Under the pieces are notes generated by a model. That model ran no database searches and was not told the DNA's origin. It was given only the letters and a program-made list of their open reading frames with translations. A stretch of DNA of 64,000 nucleotides. Source: Terebella lapidaria. Its lineage: Eukaryota; Annelida; Polychaeta; Terebellida; Terebellidae. Position numbers and translations under genes: made by a program. Location of the stretch: NCBI GenBank assembly GCA_949152475.1, contig OX424560.1, forward strand, positions 42,486,719 through 42,550,718. The letters run 5' to 3'. Of this stretch, positions 31,438 through 42,600 are shown piece after piece; within the stretch, counting starts at the first letter, position 1, and the number at the start of each line of letters is the position of its first letter.

Positions 31438-33432
31438 ATGACCAAAGGACTATTAACTTCATCAATAAAGAAAAATAAGTTATTTGCTCGGAAATTGAAA
31501 CAACCAACTCTGGATAATATCAAAACATATCGTGATTATAATGTGTTATATAAAAAACTTCTGAGACTATCCAGGAAAACATATTATGAAGACGTTCTCG
31601 AAAAACATAAAAATAACATAAAAGAGACCTGGAAAACGTTGAGGCAAGCCTTGAATAAATCGAGAAATAAATGTTTTTTTCCAAACTCAATGGAAATTGA
31701 TAACAAAATTATTGAAGATCAACAAGTCATAGTAGGATACATCAATAAATATTTTGTAAACATAGGTAAAGACACAAACCTGTCGATACCAAAATCTAAA
31801 GATAGTTTTAGAAATTATTTGAAATTTTATAATTCTGAATCAATATTCCTAATACCCACTGATCCATATGAAATTATGAAAATATGCAATAAAATGAAAC
31901 CTAAAACTAGTTCTGGGCACGATAATATATCTACCAAACTCATGAAAGACTCTATTCTGGAAGTTATAATTCCTTTAACTCATATTTTCAACGAATCGAT
32001 GAAGCAAGGTATTTTTCCTGATAATATGAAACTTGCTAAGGTCATGCCCCTATATAAGTCCGGAACGGAACATTTGATAACGAATTACAGACCAATAAGT
32101 ATTCTACCTGCGTTTTCTAAATTACTTGAAAAACTCGTCAGTAATAGAGTCATGAAATTCATTGAAAACACTTCAGCATTTTATAAACACCAATATGGTT
32201 TCCGTAAACACCATTCTACCTCTCACCCTTTAATTCATTTATTAAAGTTCATATCGGAATCAAATGACAAACCAACAAAAGATTTTACAATATCTATTTT
32301 TCTCGATTTATCAAAAGCGTTTGATACGGTTAACCATGAAATATTATTGTACAAACTAAATCGATATGGTATTAGAGGTACGTGCAACTCTTGGTTCAAA
32401 AGTTATTTATCAAACCGACGACAGTATTGCGAAATAAACAAATCCAAATCAAACCCGTTAGAAATAGAATATGGTGTTCCCCAAGGGTCTATTTTGGGTC
32501 CGTTATTATTTTTAATATATATCAATGATCTGCACGAAAATACGAATCTGAATATTTTATCATTTGCAGATGATACTACAGCTTTTACATCAGGAAGCGA
32601 TAAACTTAAAGTTGCCCAATTTGTGAATGATGAGTTGAACAAGATCCAAGATTGGCTCTGTAGTAACCGATTGAAACTCAATAGTAACAAAACAAAATTT
32701 GCTGTCTTCTCTCCACATGGCACTTCACATAATTTCATGAATTCCCCATTGAGTATTAATGGATACGAAATTGAGCAGTGCGATAATATCAAATTTTTAG
32801 GGGTATATATGGATTCAAACCTAACATGGAAAACTCATATTGATTATCTAATCAAAAAAATTTCCAAAGGATTATACATGATGAACAGATTAAAAAATTA
32901 TTTGCCCTCAAAAGCACTTGCTACTTTGTATTTTACGCTCGTCGAGTCTTACTTGAACTACGGTATAATAGCCTGGGGCAACTCCTTACATGCTGAAAAG
33001 TTGTTCAAAATACAAAAACGTGCGATACGAATCATAGGGAAATTATTTTATAGGAGCCACACTGAACCATCCTTCAAAGTTTTGGAAATTCTTAAATTAG
33101 AGGATTTATACAAACTTCGCGTATTAATGTTCATGTTCGATTTTCAAAATGACAATTTACCAATTTCTTTCAAAATGTTTGCTACGGTGAATAACGCTTA
33201 TCGAAACAGAATCACTCGCCAAAATAATCTTTTTCACATAACCCGACCTAGAACTAATTTCAGTAGCAGATTGCCTAATCACAACTTTCCGAGAATTTGG
33301 AATGACATTGTTCAAAATGTCTCTATATCAGATAAAAGACGTGCAATAAAATTAACATTAAAAAAACATTTACTTTCGAAGTATTTAGATATTATAAATT
33401 GCAGAAATAGTCATTGTCTGGCATGTCGCTAA
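31438..33432 (+). CDS. LINE ORF2: reverse transcriptase (CR1/jockey-like), 5' truncated
   Basis: 664 codons with no stop. The true frame is open from 31171, about 89 codons earlier, so the Met at 31438 is not a real start. RT motifs in order: YRPISILPAFSKLLEKL (from residue 217), QYGFRKHHST, FLDLSKAFDTVNHE (288-301), YGVPQGSILGPLLFLIYIND (from 345) and the catalytic FADD (376-379). Thumb-region sequence and GIIAWGNS follow. It would copy its own RNA at a nicked target, with an N-terminal APE-type endonuclease of which only the last motif survives. The frame is intact in all key residues, so insertion is recent, but the copy cannot move without an endonuclease supplied in trans. Confidence 0.92.
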   Translation: MTKGLLTSSIKKNKLFARKLKQPTLDNIKTYRDYNVLYKKLLRLSRKTYYEDVLEKHKNNIKETWKTLRQALNKSRNKCFFPNSMEIDNKIIEDQQVIVGYINKYFVNIGKDTNLSIPKSKDSFRNYLKFYNSESIFLIPTDPYEIMKICNKMKPKTSSGHDNISTKLMKDSILEVIIPLTHIFNESMKQGIFPDNMKLAKVMPLYKSGTEHLITNYRPISILPAFSKLLEKLVSNRVMKFIENTSAFYKHQYGFRKHHSTSHPLIHLLKFISESNDKPTKDFTISIFLDLSKAFDTVNHEILLYKLNRYGIRGTCNSWFKSYLSNRRQYCEINKSKSNPLEIEYGVPQGSILGPLLFLIYINDLHENTNLNILSFADDTTAFTSGSDKLKVAQFVNDELNKIQDWLCSNRLKLNSNKTKFAVFSPHGTSHNFMNSPLSINGYEIEQCDNIKFLGVYMDSNLTWKTHIDYLIKKISKGLYMMNRLKNYLPSKALATLYFTLVESYLNYGIIAWGNSLHAEKLFKIQKRAIRIIGKLFYRSHTEPSFKVLEILKLEDLYKLRVLMFMFDFQNDNLPISFKMFATVNNAYRNRITRQNNLFHITRPRTNFSSRLPNHNFPRIWNDIVQNVSISDKRRAIKLTLKKHLLSKYLDIINCRNSHCLACR

Positions 33433-33619
33433 TGTAAGTATACTCTCGTCTTCCGGACCTGGCCGTCCACATACCCTCCAGTTACGACCAGAGTCGCGAT
33501 ACGACATCAAACGGAGACCGAGCGAACAATTGTCCCAGTGCGAATGGTTGTCCTGTATATATGCCGTGTTATGAATGTGCTTACGATTATTCTATGTGGG
33601 TGCGGGTTTTTGGTATTCA

Positions 33620-33821
33620 TGTCGTGTGTGTGTGTGTGTATGTATGTATATAGGTGTGTGTGTGTGTGCGTGCGTGGGTGTGTGTGTGTGTGGGAGGGGG
33701 TGTATGTGTGTAGTGGTTTGTATGAGGGTGTGTGATTTTGAGTCATGACGTGTTGCATGTGTGATGATGTATGATATGGGTGACGTGCTTTGTATAATAA
33801 ATGTTGAAAGTTTGTGTAGGT

Positions 33822-33852
<31 letters not shown>
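33620..33852 (+). repeat. (TG)n microsatellite and poly-G in the LINE 3' UTR
   Basis: TG-rich tracts lie at about 33624-33720 and 33815-33835, ending in 17 G residues (33836-33852). They produce spurious C/V- or H/T-rich frames on both strands. Confidence 0.9.
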
Positions 33853-34905
33853 TGAAGGGGTATCGCAGGAAGACAACTGACAAGTTATGTGATACCCCAA
33901 CAGCTGACTTGTAAATTACAATATTATGTTTAATTGTCGTGTACACGTGAATGCTGTTGAAATAAATTGATTGATTGATTGATTGATTGACGTCACAATG
34001 ACGTCAAAAACGTCAAATTTCCAAAATTTCAAATGGCCATAACATCGTCAATACTGTATGGAATCTCTTGAAACCTCATATGCATATTGACAGCAATGAC
34101 CTTCACGAATTGAGGTACAAAGATCAAAGGTCAAGGTCATCAAAATCCCAGAAAAACACCTTTTTGGTAATAACATCTGCTTGAATCGTCGTAGGCTCAT
34201 GAAATTTAAATCATACCATTTAGAAGGGATATGGCGATCAGACGAATATGTCATTGATATGAATGACCTTGAACTTGGTCGGAAAATTGAGGTCACATGA
34301 GCAAAATTTCAAGGTCAAATTTTCAAACTAACTGAAACTTATCAAGTAGTATATCAAATGGAAGGTCATGATCGCTTGATGCATACTATTCCATTAGTTT
34401 TGATATGTGACGTTTATTGACGTCACAGTGACGTCATAAACGTCAATTTTTCGAAGATTCAAAAGGCCATAGTGTCCACAATTGTTGTTCGATTCTGATG
34501 AAATTATTCAAGTATATTCTATATCTTCATGCACAGGCGATGCACAATTTTCGTGACCCGAGGCCAAAGGTCGAGGTCAAGGTCAAGGAAAAGGTCAAAA
34601 TGACATAAATGACCATAACTTTGGTAAAAATCGTCATAGAGATTTCAAACTAGGAACATATTACAGCATACCAAAAAGCCTTTCTTAGATGACTTTGAAT
34701 GTCACTTTTGACCTCGATGCCTGAGGTCAAAGTTGACCTCAAAAATGACCTTGACCATGACCCTTTGCGAATATATCGAGTAGTACCTTTATCGAAAGGT
34801 CTTTGGAAGTACTTTCCAAATATGTTTTTATTTTTGAAATCTGACGTCATACAACGTCATAATGACGTGTCTTAATGAAGAAATTTGGTGAAATTTCAAA
34901 GAAAC

Positions 34906-35177
34906 TCATTTGCTTTTTTAGCCCTCTAGCGTCCACAATTCTCACTGGATTTCTTTCAAAGTCTCACTTCTCGCGACTGCACACTTTTGGTGATTCTAGG
35001 TCAAAGGCCAAGGTCATGGAAACAGTCAAAATCACATAAACGGCTATAACTTCAGAACTAATCATTGAAAACAGTTTGATCTAAAAAATATTGTAGCATA
35101 TTAAAGTCCCTTGATTGACCTTGGTCGTGTCATTTGACTTTGACATTACAGCTCAAGGTCAAAGTTCTCTTTTTTCC
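34906..35177 (+). repeat. Terminal AGGTCA-rich part of the 7.2-kb element
   Basis: It contains a second internal start-like motif, GCCCTCTAGCGTCCACA (about 34920), then AGGTCA motifs and CACATAAACGGCTATAACTTC. It leads straight into the 3' end motif at 35178. No gene. Confidence 0.6.
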
Positions 35178-35247
35178 ATTCCGGCAAGTACTCGCTGTAC
35201 CAGCGAAGGCTTTCAGCCGTCAAGTCAGCAGCAGCGAGCGATTTCAT

Positions 35248-36618
35248 TTGTATGTTTGTTTGTTTGTTTGTGTGCGCTCTACAGGCCACAGTTCTCATTG
35301 GAAATTCATGAAATCTGGTAGAAAGTTTCTAGGCTGAAAAAGGAAGGTCGCTAGTTCTTTGTTAAGCTCAAGGTCAAATAACAAGGTCAAGGTCACGCAA
35401 AACGTCGAAAACACATAAGTGCTCATTATTCCAGTTCTAATCATCGTAGAGACTTCAAATCAAGTTCATATTGTAGATATACTCGAGTTCTGTCTTCTGT
35501 GACCATGACCTTGACATTTGACCTTGACCTTGAGAAGTATGCCATGAGGTGAATATCAAGGTCAAGTACGAAGGTCAGCGCACTATATCGAGTAGTACAT
35601 TGTTGGAAAGGTCTTGAGTCCCTGATTCCAGTGATATCTCATTTTTGGCGCTGCGACATAAACTGACGTCATAATGACGTCATAAACGTCAAAAATCCGA
35701 AATTTCAAAGGGCCATAACACCGTCAATAGTGAATGGAATCCTTTGAAATTTGATATGCACTTTGACAGCATTGACTTCTACGAATTTAAGTGCAAAGGT
35801 CAAAGGTCAAGGTCAAGGTCATCGAAATCCCAGAAAAACACGTTTCCGGTAATAACATCTGTTTGAATCATTGTGGGCTCATGAAATTTGAACCATGTCA
35901 TTCAGAAGAGGTATATCAATCAGACAAATATGTCAAATCCATGATTGACCTCGAATTTTGTCTATAATCTGACAAAGCTTAATCAGAATCTTATGAGGAT
36001 TCTGGATTTTACAGATATTTTTAATGTTTTCATGGCTCCAATTTTCACAAATTTTCTGAACATTCAATTCTGAAGCATTTCATACAGTCAGGTGCAGTGT
36101 TATTTCTAGTTTATAATGCACTTTTCACATTTGGAATAAATTGAAAACTCGCCGAGATATCAAAGTAGAAAGAGCAGTGGGGTGAATCTGATTCTCAATC
36201 CGTTCACACAACAATAAGCTGCAGAAACGATTACCCCCTGTGGACATGTCCCCTTCTAAATATACACACTCGGTTGAGCAGTAGTACAGTATATCATATA
36301 TGTATCCAAGTGCACATCTCAAACAACAAAACAATTCCTTTGTTTTCAGACTCAGAGGTGTCCAACTGATATAATAAAGCCTAAAACTCATGTCTAAATA
36401 CAGTCTGGGTCAAGCCACAGGCCACTTTATATCAGAACTATTGGGCATGACGAACAGGGGTTTGTGAGCACCGGGTTTGTGAGCATTGTGAGCACTGTTA
36501 CAGGTTTATAGTACATGTAGGGCATTGCCTAAGGCCCAATAGCTTGTATATATGCACCGGATATTATTACTTGACGAAATCAAAGATTTTGTCAAGTATG
36601 TTGATCGGTTCCGTTTGT
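35248..36618 (+). repeat. A satellite monomer 3 (1371 bp)
   Basis: Same start, end and length as monomers 1 and 2. Its palindromic head is at 36569-36597. It lies between the 7.2-kb element and the 22.6-kb element. Confidence 0.9.
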
Positions 36619-36619
36619 T

Positions 36620-39600
36620 ACTTGCCAGAATCTTCGATTTTGGCAAGTATGTTGGTCAGTTGGTTTGTGGATGTGTTTGTCTGTTTGTTTGTTTGTGCCC
36701 ACTCTAGCGTCCCCAATTCTTGATCGAAACCTTACAAAAGTCGTGTATATATTCTGTGAACTTGTGGCAAGAAAACGTCCTATTTTGGTGTGTAAAGGTC
36801 GAAGGTCAAGGTCAAGGTCACGCAAAACGTCGAAAACACATAAGTGGTCATAACTTCGGTTCTAATGGTCCTAGAGACTTCAAATTAAGTTCATATTGTA
36901 GATAAACTCGAGTTCTATCTTCTGTGACCTTGATCTCGACATTTCACCTTGACCTTGAGAAGTTCGCCTGAGGTCGAAGTCAAGGTCAAGTACGAAGGTC
37001 GGCGCAGCATATCGAGTAGTATATCGTTAGAAAGGTCTTGAGCCCCTGATTCCAATGATATCTTATTTTTTGCGCTGCGACGTAAACTGACGTCACAATG
37101 ACATCATAAACGTCGAAAATCCGAAATTTCAAAAGGCCATAACCTCGTCAATAGTGTATGGAATCCATTGAAACTTGATATGCATATTGACAGCATTGAC
37201 CTCTACGACTTGAAGTGCAAAGGTCAAAGGTCAAGGTCAAGGTCATCGAAATCCCAGAAAAACACGTTTCCGGTAATAACATCTGTTGGAATTGTCGTAG
37301 GTTCATGAAATTTGAACCATGTCATTCAGAAGAGGTATATCAATCAGACAAATATGTCAATTCTATGATTGACCTCGAACTTTGTCTATAATCTGACAAA
37401 ACTTAATCAGAATCTTATGAGGATTCTGGATTTTATAGATATTTTTAATGTTTTCATGGCTCCAATTTTCACAAATTTACTGAACATTCAATTCTAAAGC
37501 ATTTCATACAGTCAGTTGCAGTGTTATTTCTAGTTTATAATGCACTTTTTACATTTGGAATAAATTGAAAACTCGCCGAGATATCAAAGTAGAAAGAGCA
37601 ATGGGGTGAATCTGATTCTCAATCCGTTCACACAACAATAAGCTGTAGAAACGATTACCCCCTGTGGACATGTCCCCTTCTAAATATACACACTCGGTTG
37701 AACAGTAGTACAGTATATCATATATGTATCCAAGTGCACATCTCAAACAATGAAACAATTTTTTTTGTTTTCTGACTCACAGGTGTCCAACTGATATAAT
37801 AAAGTCTAAAACTCATGTCTAAATACAGTCTGGGTCAAGCCACAGGCCACTTTATATCAGAACTTCATTACTTGCCAGAATCTTCGATTTTGGCAAGTAT
37901 GTTGGTCAGTTGGTTTGTGGATGTGTTTGTCTGTTTGTTTGTTTGTGCCCACTCTAGCGTCCCCAATTCTTGATCGAAACCTTACAAAAGTCGTGTATAT
38001 ATTCTGTGAACTTGTGGCAAGAAAACGTCCTATTTTGGTGTGTAAAGGTCGAAGGTCAAGGTCAAGGTCACGCAAAACGTCGAAAACACATAAGTGGTCA
38101 TAACTTCGGTTCTAATGGTCCTAGAGACTTCAAATTAAGTTCATATTGTAGATAAACTCGAGTTCTATCTTCTGTGACCTTGATCTCGACATTTCACCTT
38201 GACCTTGAGAAGTTCGCCTGAGGTCGAAGTCAAGGTCAAGTACGAAGGTCGGCGCAGCATATCGAGTAGTATATCGTTAGAAAGGTCTTGAGCCCCTGAT
38301 TCCAATGATATCTTATTTTTTGCGCTGCGACGTAAACTGACGTCACAATGACATCATAAACGTCGAAAATCCGAAATTTCAAAAGGCCATAACCTCGTCA
38401 ATAGTGTATGGAATCCATTGAAACTTGATATGCATATTGACAGCATTGACCTCTACGACTTGAAGTGCAAAGGTCAAAGGTCAAGGTCAAGGTCATCGAA
38501 ATCCCAGAAAAACACGTTTCCGGTAATAACATCTGTTGGAATTGTCGTAGGTTCATGAAATTTGAACCATGTCATTCAGAAGAGGTATATCAATCAGACA
38601 AATATGTCAATTCTATGATTGACCTCGAACTTTGTCTATAATCTGACAAAACTTAATCAGAATCTTATGAGGATTCTGGATTTTATAGATATTTTTAATG
38701 TTTTCATGGCTCCAATTTTCACAAATTTACTGAACATTCAATTCTAAAGCATTTCATACAGTCAGTTGCAGTGTTATTTCTAGTTTATAATGCACTTTTT
38801 ACATTTGGAATAAATTGAAAACTCGCCGAGATATCAAAGTAGAAAGAGCAATGGGGTGAATCTGATTCTCAATCCGTTCACACAACAATAAGCTGTAGAA
38901 ACGATTACCCCCTGTGGACATGTCCCCTTCTAAATATACACACTCGGTTGAACAGTAGTACAGTATATCATATATGTATCCAAGTGCACATCTCAAACAA
39001 TGAAACAAATCTTTTGTTTTCTGACTCACAGGTGTCCAACTGATATAATAAAGTCTAAAACTCATGTCTAAATACAGTCTGGGTCAAGCCACAGGCCACT
39101 TTATATCAGAACTTCATTACTTGCCAGAATCTTCGATTTTGGCAAGTATGTTGGTCAGTTGGTTTGTGGATGTGTTTGTCTGTTTGTTTGTTTGTGCCCA
39201 CTCTAGCGTCCCCAATTCTTGATCGAAACCTTACAAAAGTCGTGTATATATTCTGTGAACTTGTGGCAAGAAAACGTCCTATTTTGGTGTGTAAAGGTCG
39301 AAGGTCAAGGTCAAGGTCACGCAAAACGTCGAAAACACATAAGTCGTCATAACTTTGGTTCTAATGGTCCTAGAGACTTCAAATTAAGTTCATATTGTAG
39401 ATAAACTCGAGTTCTATCTTCTGTGACCTTGATCTCGACATTTCACCTTGACCTTGAGAAGTTCGCCTGAGGTCGAAGTCAAGGTCAAGTACGAAGGTCG
39501 GCGCAGCATATCGAGTAGTATATCGTTAGAAAGGTCTTGAGCCCCTGATTCCAATGATATCTTATTTTTTGCGCTGCGACGTAAACTGACGTCACAATGA

Positions 39601-42600
39601 CATCATAAACGTCGAAAATCCGAAATTTCAAAAGGCCATAACCTCGTCAATAGTGTATGGAATCCATTGAAACTTGATATGCATATTGACAGCATTGACC
39701 TCTACGACTTGAAGTGCAAAGGTCAAAGGTCAAGGTCAAGGTCATCGAAATCCCAGAAAAACACGTTTCCGGTAATAACATCTGTTGGAATTGTCGTAGG
39801 TTCATGAAATTTGAACCATGTCATTCAGAAGAGGTATATCAATCAGACAAATATGTCAATTCTATGATTGACCTCGAACTTTGTCTATAATCTGACAAAA
39901 CTTAATCAGAATCTTATGAGGATTCTGGATTTTATAGATATTTTTAATGTTTTCATGGCTCCAATTTTCACAAATTTACTGAACATTCAATTCTAAAGCA
40001 TTTCATACAGTCAGTTGCAGTGTTATTTCTAGTTTATAATGCACTTTTTACATTTGGAATAAATTGAAAACTCGCCGAGATATCAAAGTAGAAAGAGCAA
40101 TGGGGTGAATCTGATTCTCAATCCGTTCACACAACAATAAGCTGTAGAAACGATTACCTCCTGTGGACATGTCCCCTTCTAAATATACACACTCGGTTGA
40201 ACAGTAGTACAGTATATCATATATGTATCCAAGTGCACATCTCAAACAATGAAACAATTCTTTTGTTTTCTGACTCACAGGTGTCCAACTGATATAATAA
40301 AGTCTAAAACTCATGTCTAAATACAGTCTGGGTCAAGCCACAGGCCACTTTATATCAGAACTTCATTACTTGCCAGAATCTTCGATTTTGGCAAGTATGT
40401 TGGTCAGTTGGTTTGTGGATGTGTTTGTCTGTTTGTTTGTTTGTGCCCACTCTAGCGTCCCCAATTCTTGATCGAAACCTTACAAAAGTCGTGTATATAT
40501 TCTGTGAACTTGTGGCAAGAAAACGTCCTATTTTGGTGTGTAAAGGTCGAAGGTCAAGGTCAAGGTCACGCAAAACGTCGAAAACACATAAGTGGTCATA
40601 ACTTCGGTTCTAATGGTCCTAGAGACTTCAAATTAAGTTCATATTGTAGATAAACTCGAGTTCTATCTTCTGTGACCTTGATCTCGACATTTGACCTTGA
40701 CCTTGAGAAGTTCGCCTGAGGTCGAAGTCAAGGTCAAGTACGAAGGTCGGCGCAGCATATCGAGTAGTATATCGTTAGAAAGGTCTTGAGCCCCTGATTC
40801 CAATGATATCTTATTTTTTGCGCTGCGACGTAAACTAACGTCACAATGACATCATAAACGTCGAAAATCCGAAATTTCAAAAGGCCATAACCTCGTCAAT
40901 AGTGTATGGAATCCATTGAAACTTGATATGCATATTGACAGCATTGACCTCTACGACTTGAAGTGCAAAGGTCAAAGGTCAAGGTCAAGGTCATCGAAAT
41001 CCCAGAAAAACACGTTTCCGGTAATAACATCTGTTGGAATTGTCGTAGGTTCATGAAATTTGAACCATGTCATTCAGAAGAGGTATATCAATCAGACAAA
41101 TATGTCAATTCTATGATTGACCTCGAACTTTGTCTATAATCTGACAAAACTTAATCAGAATCTTATGAGGATTCTGGATTTTATAGATATTTTTAATGTT
41201 TTCATGGCTCCAATTTTCACAAATTTACTGAACATTCAATTCTAAAGCATTTCATACAGTCAGTTGCAGTGTTATTTCTAGTTTATAATGCACTTTTTAC
41301 ATTTGGAATAAATTGAAAACTCGCCGAGATATCAAAGTAGAAAGAGCAATGGGGTGAATCTGATTCTCAATCCGTTCACACAACAATAAGCTGTAGAAAC
41401 GATTACCCCCTGTGGACATGTCCCCTTCTAAATATACACACTCGGTTGAACAGTAGTACAGTATATCATATATGTATCCAAGTGCACATCTCAAACAATG
41501 AAACAATTCTTTTGTTTTCTGACTCACAGGTGTCCAACTGATATAATAAAGTCTAAAACTCATGTCTAAATACAGTCTGGGTCAAGCCACAGGCCACTTT
41601 ATATCAGAACTTCATTACTTGCCAGAATCTTCGATTTTGGCAAGTATGTTGGTCAGTTGGTTTGTGGATGTGTTTGTCTGTTTGTTTGTTTGTGCCCACT
41701 CTAGCGTCCCCAATTCTTGATCGAAACCTTACAAAAGTCGTGTATATATTCTGTGAACTTGTGGCAAGAAAACGTCCTATTTTGGTGTGTAAAGGTCGAA
41801 GGTCAAGGTCAAGGTCACGCAAAACGTCGAAAACACATAAGTGGTCATAACTTCGGTTCTAATGGTCCTAGAGACTTCAAATTAAGTTCATATTGTAGAT
41901 AAACTCGAGTTCTATCTTCTGTGACCTTGATCTCGACATTTCACCTTGACCTTGAGATGTTCGCTTGAGGTCGAAGTCAAGGTCAAGTACGAAGGTCGGC
42001 GCAGCATATCGAGTAGTATATCGTTAGAAAGGTCTTGAGCCCCTGATTCCAATGATATCTTATTTTTTGCGCTGCGACGTAAACTGACGTCACAATGACA
42101 TCATAAACGTCGAAAATCCGAAATTTCAAAAGGCCATAACCTCGTCAATAGTGTATGGAATCCATTGAAACTTGATATGCATATTGACAGCATTGACCTC
42201 TACGACTTGAAGTGCAAAGGTCAAAGGTCAAGGTCAAGGTCATCGAAATCCCAGAAAAACACGTTTCCGGTAATAACATCTGTTGGAATTGTCGTAGGTT
42301 CATGAAATTTGAACCATGTCATTCAGAAGAGGTATATCAATCAGACAAATATGTCAATTCTATGATTGACCTCGAACTTTGTCTATAATCTGACAAAACT
42401 TAATCAGAATCTTATGAGGATTCTGGATTTTATAGATATTTTTAATGTTTTCATGGCTCCAATTTTCACAAATTTACTGAACATTCAATTCTAAAGCATT
42501 TCATACAGTCAGTTGCAGTGTTATTTCTAGTTTATAATGCACTTTTTACATTTGGAATAAATTGAAAACTCGCCGAGATATCAAAGTAGAAAGAGCAATG

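Larger units (their letters stand above)
31164..33994 (+). mobile_element. 5'-truncated non-LTR retrotransposon (LINE) with 7-bp target duplication
   Basis: The insert is 31171-33987 (2817 bp), flanked by TGACGTC at 31164-31170 and 33988-33994. It is cut at the 5' end inside the last motif of the endonuclease domain, leaving DHFGVF in frame. It carries the reverse transcriptase frame and then a 0.55-kb 3' UTR with (TG)n tracts. It ends in AATAAA followed by (TTGA)n instead of poly-A. Tetranucleotide tails and FADD-type RT point to the CR1/L2/jockey group. The target is the CRE palindrome of a satellite module. Confidence 0.88.
30318..34905 (+). repeat. Two AGGTCA/CRE modules split by a LINE
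   Basis: 30318-31170 and 33988-34905 are homologous to the 860-bp modules of the 2.2-kb element: CGAAATTTC, CCATAACA.CGTCAATACTGTATGG, AAGGTCAAGGTCATCGAAATC, GACGTTTATTGACGTCACAG and ACGCAAAATGTTAAAAACAC. Removing 31171-33987 restores the expected CTGCGACGTACA.TGACGTCACAATGACGTC order. Confidence 0.8.
28074..35247 (+). mobile_element. HINE-like element inserted between A2 and A3 (7.2 kb)
   Basis: It begins ACTTGCCGGAAT (28074-28085) inside the palindrome ending ATTTCGGCAAGT (28102). It ends with the exact 12-bp complement ATTCCGGCAAGT (35178-35189), then hairpin TCGCTG-TAC-CAGCGA (35192-35206) and GATTTCAT. Contents in order: (TTTG)n and CACTCTAGCGTCCACA, two copies of a 52-bp motif (28239 and 28583), three 328-bp repeats, filler with a tRNA-like piece, and two AGGTCA modules split by a LINE. 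2.8 kb of its length is the LINE. No replication or transposition gene of its own is seen. Confidence 0.6.

Noticed and set aside
33507..33946. Histidine/threonine-rich minus-strand and cysteine/valine-rich plus-strand ORFs
   Set aside because: Translation of (TG)n and poly-G microsatellites in the LINE 3' UTR.
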